Shown: positions 1 through 12,700 of the stretch, one piece after another
How the letters are laid out: every line of letters starts with the position of its first letter
How positions within the stretch are numbered: the stretch's first letter is position 1
Source: Phorcus lineatus
Taxonomy: Eukaryota; Mollusca; Gastropoda; Trochida; Trochidae
Assembly (NCBI GenBank): GCA_921293015.1
Contig: OV121092.1
Span: 30,821,764-30,885,763 of the forward strand
DNA: 64,000 nt
Direction: 5' to 3'
Notes under the pieces: generated by a model
Seen by the model: the letters and a program-made list of their open reading frames with translations, nothing else
Database searches by the model: none
What the model was told of the DNA's origin: nothing
Made by a program: the position numbers and the translations under genes

Positions 1-91
1 ATGATAAAGAGAATGTTATATGTCAGATTAAGAATCATGATTCTAGATACTACAATGACTCTACTTTTTATCCAGTTAATGTTTCAAAGGG

Positions 92-150
92 TGTATGCCG
101 CTAATGGCTGAAATACTGCACAAGCAGCTCAAAACAATAACTCTCTCAAA
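92..150 (+). repeat. 3' tail fragment of a dispersed short element
   Basis: GCTAATGGCTGAAATACTGC followed by an AACAATAACTCTCTC tail. Closely related tails occur at 5245-5292 and, more weakly, at 1420-1458. They look like the 3' ends of an old SINE-like family. The rest of 1-569 shows nothing I can support as coding. Confidence 0.45.
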
Positions 151-569
151 CCAAAAGGGCATCCTAATTGACATCCTCCTTGGAATAATGTTTGTCTTTG
201 TCAATGTATCTTTAGATATTAATCCTTTGTTTGAAAGTTTTAAGGTTCTTAAAGATTATGCATGGAGGTTGAGTATCTTACCATGTTGTTTCACATTTTT
301 GTTAGATTCAATCTCAGTAAAATCTGATCAAAAAGCAGTAATGCTTACCTCAATGTTTCTGATCTGAGTAAAGATCCATAGAGTTCATGTCAATGAGCCC
401 TTCATACTGGCCAATCGGCATTGAGGTTAGGTAATCATAGACACCATTATATATCTATAAGAGGTTGTGATTGGTTGAAGTTAAAGAGGGTGGAAGGTCA
501 GGGTCAATGAAACTACCTGCTGTCCTCATGCTACAAGCCACCATGTAAAATTGCTTCAATTATTTCTAG

Positions 570-709
570 CCACGTTGAGTCCTTCCAAGTGGATAAAGCG
601 CAAACAGAAGCCGATGGAGAATCTCCACTCGTACATCAAGTTGCTCGTGCGACTCCTTGAAGATCTGGAGAGTCTGGCCGAACAAGAACCTACCATTGCT
701 GTTAAACAG
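570..709 (+). CDS. RIF1: RIF1 exon (HEAT-like region)
   Basis: The acceptor TTTCTAG precedes 570 and the donor GTAATT follows 709. The first two bases complete a codon from an upstream exon outside the window, then 46 codons follow (SPSKWIKRKQKPMENL and onward). The amphipathic leucine-rich helices fit the RIF1 N-terminal repeat array. The reverse strand is also open here but that reading is a shadow. Confidence 0.85.
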
Positions 710-3700
710 GTAATTCAATGATTCACACTTATTTTGCGACCAGGTTTGAATAAATGCAGCCATAGTCCTCCACCCGGTAGGAACCCTCTTCTGCTTTGCT
801 GACTATTACAACTAAACCCTGGTCTGAAAAACAACAATGGAGAAAAATATAACATTAATTACAGTAAATGAGTTTTTAGGTAAAAAACATATTTAAATGT
901 TATTGGAGGTTATTAACATAACACTGAAAAAAATATTTCTGGTTTGAATTTGATCAGAGAAAAAATATGTTTCGGAGGTAGAAGATATGCTAAGTTCAAG
1001 CCTTTGTGTTTAACCATGTAGAGATAGGAATTATTTATTCAGATCTTTACCTTCAAACTACCACAGATTTAATTCTTCATCTGTCAAAAGTTTTGAATGA
1101 AAGACAATATTTGGATGAAATGTACAAACATCTTTTCAACAACTTTTCACATCAGATTCCGAGAGGCAAATTTTGCCAAGATCTCAACTTTAATGTTTTT
1201 TGTTTTGATGTCATTGTTACTGATATCTTATGTCCCTATCCCGATGTTTGTATTTATTGCTGTAACTTATCAATATCATCCAAAAATATCCTCCTCTTTC
1301 TTATGACATGAAATTTCTCAAAGATCATCTAAAAATCATGCCAAAACAGTGCTTATGTAACATTATAAATAATCATCCATGGATTACCCACTTTAGCAGC
1401 CCATGGCAGTCCATGGTTGATGTATTGCCTAAATGGTGACAAACAATAACTCTCTCTTCACTAGTCCTAAAATTTCAACACTTTCTCCACAGAAACCAGT
1501 GACGGTCACCGCAGCCGCCACAGGCCTGGTTGACGTGTTGGCAACTCTCTTCACCCATGTGACAGTCTCAAACCTCATCGCCAAGGTGATGACCCAGCTG
1601 GCCACGCCCACTTCCTGGTTTTACTCTGCCTCAGCTCGGAAGTCCTGCAGTAAACTCTTCAGCTCAGCCTTTATGCAGAAGGTTTGTTTAACCCTTTGTG
1701 TGCAAGTCCTTTAAAATTTTGATAGAAATACCTTCAGTCAATTTGGATCTATCATGGACCCTAACAATATAAATATCCTGTTATATATTCTAAATGTCTT
1801 TTGTAACAATGCACTCGTATCGCATAGTAGACGATGCAAACCTTCATACCATCGATGAATCGTTACACCCATTATTTATATCAGGGCGGTCTTCAACTTA
1901 TGTGATAAAAGTTAAGGCCACTGTGATCTTCAATAGTTACGCTTCATATCGATCATTATAAGAACAATGGAGTATCTCAATATTTAAATTCAAAGGTGGT
2001 CCTTAACTTATTTTGATGAGTATGTTTGTTAACAATATCGTAAGACCTCATTATTTTTTGTCTTCAATCTCAATTTTCAGCTTGACAAGCTGTGGCTTGA
2101 TATCTCTACATGTATCCAGAGCCGATACACGATGCCGTACGACAGTGACTTCCTGTCATGTGTATCCCCGCTGTTCCGAGAGACTTTGCTTCACCCGCGG
2201 AGACAGATCAAGAACCAGGCTCTCATTCTATGGAAGGCGACGTTCAGTCACTCCGCACCGTTAACCTACCCTGAGGATCTGAAGTAAGCGGTGCCAAGTA
2301 TTTTATGTTTGGTTAAACCATTCCAAATTTGTTAAGTTGGATACGAGGAGAAAAATGTCGCCTAAATGAATGCAATCGGGACAATAGTGTATGAAACATG
2401 CAATTTAAAAGTTGGAAGTATTCACCACTGAACTGATTTTTAAAAGATAAATTTACCACAGTCGCAGAGCTTTGTACCTGAAATCATCAATGGAGTACAA
2501 GTTGATTTGGAAACTTAATGATGAGAAATTGTGCCTTTTAGGGGTTAAAACTGCATGCCAAATATTTTTTAAAATTTCGACTTCATCAACCAACCCCGAT
2601 GCCTTTGTTTTGATTCTGGAGTTGAACCCAAAATTATTTTGAAAATATGAAGTTTGTTTTGAGGTTTGAGTGATACCACCAATGGATATCGGGGGTGGAT
2701 TAGCGCAGTGGTTAGCTCGTTCGGCTTCAGATCAAGAGGTCTGTGGTTCGAATCCCGCCAGGGCCTCTGCAACTTTGTCTGCAGTAGAGAACTGTTCTAC
2801 ACGCAGTCAGGTTTGGGTGCAATGCTACACCAATTTCAGGGTGTACCATCCATGGTTTGCTAGTCCCAGCCGATGCTCGCAGGTTTCACCGCAATGCATA
2901 GCCACAATGGTGTTGCGGGCTTTCTTCCTACAATAATACTAACAGCAGCGATATCAGTGAAATACTCTTGAAAGCGGCGTTAAACCCCAACTAACTCACT
3001 GACTCACCAGTGGATATCTACCATATCTTGGTTTCAATCAGTTAAGAATTAATGATGTTTGTACAACTAACTTGATACCTTTATCATCAGACCGGTGCTA
3101 CTGAAAGTGAAGGAAAAAACACCAATACTGCTGCCAGGCTGGGTTCAGTCGGAGACAACAGAGATCGAGGAGACGCCATTTAGCCAATTTAGTCAGGTAA
3201 GGACAGATAGGAGACGCAAGTTAGTCAGTTTGGTCAGGGAGGGCTCAAATTCTTAGGCACGTTTTAGCTCGGTATATACTTTTGAAGTCCAGTGTGCATC
3301 GAATGTTGAAATAAGAGTACGCAACAGAATTAAATAATCATTAAACCTAGCTATCTTCAAAGTGTAATGATTCCTATTTAAAAAGTAATATTTAAGAAAA
3401 AGCCTAAGCGATTCTTTTATCTTTTATGCAATCATTATCGAGAAAGTCAAACATTTATTTCAAACATTGTTAACAGTTTCGCCCAATTCTTGAAACTGGA
3501 CAAACACCTACAGCTAGAAAAAATATAAAGATATTATTAATAAATGTATTTCTCTCCAGATGGACTCGCAAGCCCCCACCCCCCATCTTCCCGGCCTACC
3601 CTCCCCCCACAAGATCCTGGGTAGCTTCATGTATAAGGCAGTGTCCCCAAACATGAAGAAATCACCAGCGAAAGCAGCGGCAGCGTCAGACTCGCCCACT

Positions 3701-6700
3701 GTCCACTCTGCAAAGAAAAAACTCTCCGTCACAGACCTTCGGGATGAGGCAAGTAGAGGTTTGTCTTACTTGTTAGATGGTTGAAGCATTTGAAAAGGAA
3801 GTCTCTTTCTTTAAATGCATTAGTACTAATTGGTATTTTTTGTGCAGTCTGAATTTGGGTGTCCTTGATACTCTTGGGTAAAATTTTCCACTAATATCCT
3901 AGATCAAAAGTAGACCTGACCCAATAACTTTATAATCTCCCTTTTCTTGGCTAATTGAAAATTATTAAGCAAATTTGGTGTCATTGTTTGCCGACAGAAC
4001 CCTAACCTATTCCCTTTTGTTAATATATTCATTTAAGTGATATACACTTCAGGGAGCTCAATCATTTTGTGTATAGCTCTCTTTTAGAAATAGGGTGAAA
4101 GTGATGTATAAATAAGTCGCATAAAATAATATCCATTTTTTTCTTTTAGGATTTTGTTGTGATAAAAGCATCGCCAAAGAAGAAGCGCGTTCTCACTGAA
4201 CATCAGAAAGAGGTTATGAAAGAACGAAGGTATAAATTTTACATGTTCAACTATTTTCGTTATCCATTTAATCTTCAATATTGTCAGAAATCTACTGTTG
4301 CTCCATGACATAAATCACTTCTCTTCATTTAAATCAAAACATATGAGCAGGAAATTATATTACCAAACATCAGAAAAAAGTTATGAACTAGCAAAGGTAC
4401 AACTCTGAATGCGTCAAATATTGTAACTATTTTCTCCTCTATGCAGTCTTTATCCTGATCAGAAAGTTATTATTTGCTCTTTGATGTTGATGTTTTCTTT
4501 ATCCTTGTTATTTTATTCATAAGAAATAAGTTTTAAAAAAAATTCAAATGCTTTTTAATTTTTTTGTATTTCCATGATTACATTTCCATTTCCATTACAG
4601 GGCATATAGTCTCCTAAACTGAGTACATTGAGTAAAAATATTTCAGATCAATTTTCATCAAATACACGTAAGAACAGTATAGTATTATGAAGTTTTCAAA
4701 AGCATGTGGAGAGAACCCATTTTCAAATGTTGATTTCACAAATTTATGAATACATTCAAATTCTTTTTTATTCAGATCTCTGCCTGTAATGTACAACAAT
4801 TTGGATTTGTCCCAGGATGTGTCGCTCATGTCGCAGTTCAACACGGACACCCAGCAAGAGTAAGGATTACATTAAATACATGATTTAAGAAGTATAAAGC
4901 TCCTTGCAAAATCAAGCATGTAAACAACCCATCCCCTAAAAATTGCAACAACTAAAGATCATTCTTTGTGTATGCAGTGTAAAAAATTAAGCCTAAAGAG
5001 ATGCCAATCCAAAAGTGTGATTTTATCAATTATTGGGCAAAATAATACAAAGAATCTTAAAATAAAGTTACCAGCCTGTCCAAAAAGAAATTTGGTAACG
5101 GCTGGTGGTCTGTTTTATTTCATATATTAAGCTGTGCATACCTTTATGTCATTTCATTTTACTATTACAGAATCATTCATAACAGCTTCAAAGATATTTG
5201 ATCATAGAAATATCAAAATACATGCCTTTTAGGTAAGGACGGCGCTAATGGCTGAATTATTGCATAAGCGGGGTTAAACAATAACTCGCTCACTTTTACG
5301 TAAGGAATAAATGCAACTTATGACCACACTATCTGCAGTAGATCAAAATAATGCACAATTACTTATCCTCTTGACCACCAGCCAATCATGACAATGATTT
5401 TAGGTTGTGAAAATTGATAAATGAATCAGTCCCTAGTAAAGTGGGGAAAAAATGAGAAGTAAATTGCATAAAATCAGTTTTGAAAAAAAATGGCGCTACA
5501 TGTATCATATCATAAATTAATTTACTATTTCAGATCCATCTTGGTGCCATCACAGTCGCAGAATGATTCCGTAATCGTTATTAACTCCAGCCAGTCACAA
5601 CACCAAGATGCTGACAAGGTATGTATTTAGTTTATTTTAAAAATATCTGATGAAGAATAAACAAGAATATAGAATAACATACTTGGCTAGGTAAAAAGTA
5701 GTACTTTTAAGCCTTTAGTTCTAGGCCTGGAATACTCTAAGATAGTGTTATTTTCAACAGCTTGATACTGGGTTTTTCTCTTTTGCAAAGTGTTGTGATC
5801 TCATTAAAAGACTATTTAGAAATATTTGTCACTTGTCTGAAAGGTATAGTATAAATAAGTAGTATATTTAATCAATATAATTGAACTGTATAGTGAAATT
5901 AATTTGAACTGAATTCCTTAGCTACAGTTATTTTCAATTCATCTACTGACAAAAAGATATTGATGGTTTCAGGCAAGCGACAAGTCAAAGTCGTCAAGTA
6001 GCGAGTCTGAAGACGTCACAGAAGTTCGACGTGGACGTAGAAGATCTGTAAGATTAAGCACCGAGGATCATGACACACAGGATGACAAAGAAGAAAAAAC
6101 AGAAATGAAAGCTCCTTCAACCAGATCCAAAAGAACCAAGAAGGAGACATCAGAAGATAAGAAGACTGAAAAGTCTGATCAAAAGGAGGCAAAAGAAGTC
6201 GAATATTCAAAACAGAGTTCGGAATCAATGGATGTTGACCCAAGTCCTTCCTTAAAGCAGAATCTTCTTCATGCAATGGGCGATCAATGGTTGAATACAC
6301 AAAGCAGCAAGACCTCAAGCTCTTCTGTTGGAAAGGGAGACTCTTCTGTGGACAAAACTTCATCCGATTCCGATAAGAATTCTCAAAAGTCAAATTCACA
6401 GACTTCTCAAAAGACCAATTCTCAGAGTTCTCAAAACTCCCAAGGTTCCCAAGAATCAACCAAACATTTCAGTCCATTCAAATCATTGAGTCAGTCTCCT
6501 CCAGAGCGCAAGTCTCGCTCCCCTGGCAGAAAGACAAGGAGTCAGGAACAGAGTTCATCCAAATCACCCAAAGGACGAGAGAGAGGCAGCCAATCGGGAG
6601 CTCTGGACCGATGGTTGGTGAAGTCACCATCAAAAACTAAAAGCCCTGTTTTAGACCGTTCCCCTGATGATTCATTTGTTCCAAATACTCAGTCTCCAAA

Positions 6701-9700
6701 AGAAAGCGTCTCGTTGTTAATGAATGTCGTTGAAGATACAATGTCGCCAAAGAAAGGCAGAGCAGATAGATCCTCTCATTCTTTCGTAGAGGACACACAA
6801 TCTCCGTCAAAGTTCAGCCAGCAAAGCATGTTTTCACCAGACGTAAATGCCTCCATTGAGGAAACTCCTACAAAAGAAGAGGGGAGAATAGATATAGACG
6901 CAATTGTTTCAAGTCGTGCTCTCTTCAGTGAAGAAAAAAAGGAAGAAGATGTAGCCGTAGGTACACCCGTCATAAAGATAAAGAAATTGACGTCGGAAGA
7001 GATAGTTGAACTTTCACACTCCTCTCCAGAAAAAGAAGTCGTGAAATCGCTGTTCAAAGAGCCTGAGCCTGTTTCTAAGGATACTGGAAGTGAGATTCCA
7101 TGTTCACAAGGATTCCAAACACCCTCTGGAAATGTAAATCAGCTCAATTCTGAACTAAGTTCAGGGTTTGATGGACTTTTCGATACTCAAAAGTCTCAAG
7201 AATCATCTCAAGAATCTGAGGACGGATTTACAGGAATTCTCAGCGCGGAACAAAAGATAGATTTGAGCCATGCTTCGTCCTCGTCGTCCGCCTACAGCAC
7301 TAGCATTGTCACAACTGGAGTAGGATCGCAGGAATCTGACCTGACTTGTCCCGAAAAGCTTCCAGCATCTCAGGAAGTGGAAGCTTCGCAGAACAAGGAT
7401 GAGTTTACAGAGGAGCCTTTTAAGACGTGTCCAGAAATGGAAAAGAGTTTTAACCCTGATGCAGAGTCTACCTTAAAAGAAGGATCTTCTCAGAGTTCGG
7501 CCTCTAGCAAGAGCTCGCAGAACACTGGTCCAAGTCAGAGCTCCCAAGAAGCTGCTGGTGAAACTTCTCAAGATGAAGAATTTGATCCTGATGAGATGTC
7601 CACGCTTCAGGAGAAATCTGGAATGGGTCGAAGACGAAAACAAGACTCTCCAAAAAGATTAAATGAAAACGATGTTCGGAGGACACCGCGGCAGAGAAAA
7701 AAGAAAACTTTTGATGATTTTGAAGTTGAAACCCCTTCAGGGGGAAAAGCTGAGGGGACTCCTTCCCGTAGAGGACGAACACCTGGAAAGAAAAATGAAT
7801 CTGAAATTGATGGAAGTCAGAAATCGACAAGGCGGTCAAGTCGTAAAAGTGAAGTTAAACCTGATGAATCTGAAAGTGAAAAGGAAGATGATAAGAACAA
7901 ACGAAAAAGGAAGAAGGCAGAGGATGAGAAAAGTTCCCAAGAATCAAACTCTCAAACAAGCCAAGAGGAAGCCGAAAGAGAAGCTAAACGTAAAACGAGA
8001 AAGAGGAAACATGTTAGGGAAGAAAGCGATGAGAACATCCCACTTTCTCAAATAAAAACAAAACTTGATTCTCAAACAAGCTCTCAAGATGCAGCAGAGG
8101 ACCAGAATTCTAAAGTTGAAGAGGAGGATTCTGGGATACCTAAAAAGAAACGAGTTCGTAAAAGCTTAGCTGCAGAAATGATCAGTTCAGAGTCACAAGA
8201 TGACGAAAAAAGCCAATCCTCTCAAAACTCATCACAAGAAAATCCCAAACCTCGTAGAATTCAACTTCAGCCAGTTGAAAAGACCTCCAACACAGTTTGT
8301 CCTGTGTTTCAAAAAGACCTGGAATCCAAAACCAACACCATGGACGATAGTGAAAGTTTAAACACAGATTCAAAGGAACATACGATGTCTGAAAGTCAAA
8401 GTGTTCTACATAGTGAAATAATTTTTGTTGGAATGGAAACGGACAGTTCAAAGTCTTTGAACGAGCAGACGCAAGAGGAAAGCCAGCTGGCAGAAAGCGA
8501 CGAGGTTTCAAAAGGCGAATCGACCCCGACCAACAAACCGTCGTCTGCTCCTGTGAGGAGGAGTACCACTAAACAAAAGATGGAAGAAGCAAGAAAAAGA
8601 TCAATATCCAAAAAGAGTGACAAGAATGATGATTCAAGTATTGAAGATGCTACAGAATGGAAGCCCGCTTCTGCATCGACTTCAGTTGAGAAAAAGGAAC
8701 CCAATCAAAATGACGATGTTGATACCCAAATGGATTTCTTGGCATCTCAAGTTGTTAATAAAGCAGTAGCCAATCTTGACATGTCGTTCTGTAAAGATTC
8801 TCCTCATGCAGACCAGGACAAAATTAAAGGAACCGTTGATACCATTATCAGCAGTTTGGCAAGTCCAGTCCTGCCAAAGAAGGCAGCAAAAAGAAAGCGG
8901 AAACAAACACTGCCGAAACCAAAAACGGCGTCGCCGCTAAGCGTCAGACTGAGGTCTTCACGTTTGGTTCTTCGTGCAAGGGCTAAACTTGGAAGTAAGA
9001 CAGTTTCCAAAGCCTCGCCTTTAGCATTGAGCCTTTCCAACTCAAAGAGGAAACATTCTCAAGACGTAAAGGTTCAAAAGCTTGATCTTGAAAGCGAGGA
9101 TAATGATTCTGAAAAAAAGGATGAAGGTGTTAAAAATGTTGAGAAAATGACTGAACCAGAAAATGAAACGGAAGTTAAAGATTCAGTTTCAGAGAGTGCT
9201 AATGAAAACATTATTTCAAATGAAGAAAAAACTGACAATGTAGAAACAGTCAGAAGTGCAGAGCCAACAAATTCTTCATCCAAGGCCGAAACCTTGGACG
9301 AAACTCCAAGAAAAGGTGCTGAGAAAATTAGACACAATAGACTTGCGTATGCAAATAAGGCCTTCTCCGATTCAAAGGTGCTTAGTTTGAACCGAATTCG
9401 TAGCAAAAATCGAATGGCGGATCGTGGAATGAGTATTGTACGTAGAAGCATACTGAAGCACAAGCATCTCCCGGAAGCAAAGAGTCCGACTAAACGACCA
9501 CAAGACCACGAGTTTCAGCCAATCAGAGTGTTCCAGTTCCACTCACCGAGTGCGTCACCTAGCGCCGGAATATTGAAGAAAAAAAGATTAAGTGCGAGTG
9601 CAGCTGTCTCTTGCTCCTCTCCGCCGGCTAAGGTAAGAAATCTGAATATATATTCAAACATTGCAAACCTAATGTAAATATAGGTAACAGAGAACGTTGG

Positions 9701-12700
9701 AGTCAAATATGTTAAAATTTCGAAACGGTGTTATTTTATCAAGAAGTAGCGGTATTTAAGAAAATTAGCATCCTTGTGCTTATCAGTTTAGCATAGTGAC
9801 AATAAATAGGTCAAAGACGTGATCGAAAACTGGACAATTACACTCGCGTAACTATGACTCAAACATAATTTTGGAAATTTATTTACAGCAGAAACAAAAT
9901 CTTACATGGGTAGGTAGTGTTCAGTAGTTCATTTAATTAATGTGCATAAAGATTGCGTAGATAAAATAAATATATATATATTGACAAAATATATATATAT
10001 ATATATTGATAATTGACGCTATTCTTTGTTTTCATTTACCAAATATGAAATTAACAGGAAAGAAGAGTCTCATTTGCTGAACCAATCATCAGTGGCGCCA
10101 GTCCTAGCAGACATTCCGGTCCAGAGTTTGTCAAGTCAAAGAGTTCTTTAGGAAAGGTATGCTAGAGTTCAAATTCTTGAGAAATTAATTTACGCTGGAT
10201 ATGATTAATTGGCACCGGTGCAACCTTAAATTTTAAGTTGCATCTTATAAATTTGTTTAAATGATTTCAAAGATCAATCAGCATTAGATACCCAAATATG
10301 GTAATTTTGGTTTTAGTTTCCTCAACCTTAAGTACAAGAAAAAGAGAAAGCTTATGATTTGATGATAAATGTCATTTTTTCAAACCAGTTCAACTTAAAG
10401 TATCTTGTTGGTGCAACAATTTTTTGTGATGGTTGCACCTTGGCATTTAGCACATAAATTTCCATGATCATATCCAGTTACATTTTTATCAGTCATTCTG
10501 TGTGTTTTCTTGATATCCATATGACATGTTAAATAAATTTTCATATTCCATTTATGTAATTCTGGTAACATTTGCTTTTCCGGTTCAGTTTCATTGCAAC
10601 ATTCAAAATGTTTTTGATGTTATTTTGCTACCTTCAACAGTGACATCTAAGGAAACTTCCCTTATTCTCCATTGGAGCATGTGTGTCAAAAATGAAATGA
10701 TTTAAGATCTTAAGCTTTAAGAATACTTTCATCAACATTGTAAATTAGGTTTGACATACTTGCCATGAGTTTTTCCAAAAGTGATGTTTAAACTTAAGGG
10801 CTGATTATGACACCAGCCGTGAATCTGAAATTATTGCAACACACAGCATTTTGTAATTATTCTTATCAAAAGGATCAAATCAGATTGATACTAATCTAAT
10901 TCACTGATCTGCCTTACTCGGATATTATGCTAAGTGTAACTTTAATTTCATTGATCCTTTTTAATTTACCATTTGTTGTTGCTATTCTTTTCATTTAATC
11001 TAAATTTCATTATATTTGTGTCGATAGTATATCATTGTCAACGTACACAGTTTTTTCATCTTCATTTGCTTGTACATTTTGCTTGCAGCAACTTTTTATG
11101 TTTCCACGGCGACCGTTAGGAAGTCTTCATAGCCCTGCTAATAAACTGAAAAAGGTTTGCATGACAATCATTTCAGACATCATTAGAACTATCAGGCCTA
11201 GATTTTGAAGTCATTCTAAGCGTCAGGATGGTTTTGTTATTATGTTTTACTTGTGACAATCTTGGTGTGCAGCGTCATTGTTGGTTTACGCTGAGCTAGT
11301 CTGTATCTTCAGCTGCTCTATTTACTAAAGTTTACATACCTCTGATTTTAAAAAATGAATTATCACCAAATTTTTTCTGAATTCATTGCTCCAGATAATT
11401 ATTTGGACTCAGGGGTATTTCACTCCTCAAAATACAAATTTAGGAGTAAAATTACCACATGAAAAAAATCAGAATTATTTCAGGGTTTATCGTTTCAGAT
11501 CCTCATTCCAAGTTAGCATCTTTATCGATGTTAGTCGTTGATTATTTTCCACAAGTTTAATCTGAAAATAAACGAGAGATTTCTCTTTGATGGAATATAA
11601 ACTTGGTAATCTTTGTTGCCATACAGACTGGCATCAAGTTGGCTACTGTTCGAGATGTAAAGATCAGACATGTACCAATGAAACTTTATTTTGACAAGTC
11701 ACGATCACTCGTGCAAACAAATATCTGACACGTATGCTGAGAAAGTTGTGCGTATCCGTAACTCATTGATTTAATTTTTAATGCCTATATCTGAAATACC
11801 CGTGCATATTTTGCGCACATACGCAGCCTAACTAGAGCCCTGAAATTGTCATAATTTTATTATGCATTAACAACTTAATTTTGGTCTGGATGGGCGTGAC
11901 CTTGATATTTTATATTACCAAGAGTTTTGTATGCAATTGTTTTGCAAAGGTGCCAACACCTGCTTTAAGAAAAAAAATTTTATTGAAAAAAATACCATAA
12001 CGTTATACAACTTACATGGTGATTCACAGATTTATTTGATAACATAAGAATAGTACTCAGTTATCTCCCAAAAATCATCAACAGAAAAAAAACCCAAGTT
12101 AATTATCTGTGGACAAATTCACGTCTAGGAGTGGGGAAAACAGGAGTAATAAATCATTTTAAAAGATGAAATAAATGAGTATTAACTACCATAAAATTAA
12201 AGTGTTACGATACAGACATTTCATGACACGATGCTAATGATTAAAGGAAGATTATCTTTTGACAAACATCTTTATAATGGGCAAGAAAACACTGTTTAAG
12301 TTTACGACATGTCGCAATAGAGAAACCTTATCACAATACTTATATGGAAAGATTTAGTATCACAATTCTTGATTCTACTATATATCATTACATCTCGACT
12401 GAATAAGTAAACTATTTTACCTCATCATTAAAATGAACATGGTATAAGTAAACTCTGTTGTTTGTGTAAGAACAGAACAAGACTTCTAAGCAATGACTTT
12501 ATTTTCCAACAGAAACCGGAAGAGATTCTAGTTGATTCCCAACCCAGCCAATCACAGGCCAGCTTCAAGAGTACCCAGGAGACCGCATTAAACTGTATAG
12601 ATCCGGTGTACCCCGATCTCGTAGAATGCACGGAGTCCGTCACCAAAGTTCTGCCTCAGCTTACTTCTTCTGTCTGGTAAGTCTGACTGATTTAGAATAA

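Noticed and set aside
2691-2770. tRNA gene
   Set aside because: A and B boxes are good, but they head a 315-bp element with SINE body and target duplication; the tRNA stem pairing is not kept. The other SINE heads were rejected for the same reason.
7504-8055. Extra open frames inside the RIF1 giant exon
   Set aside because: Shadows of the real frame, caused by biased codon use in a Ser/Lys/Glu-rich protein.
6105-9677. Stand-alone 1190-residue gene starting at 6105
   Set aside because: The frame is open upstream to the acceptor at 5973 and the donor at 9633 leads to the RVSF exon; it is one exon of RIF1.
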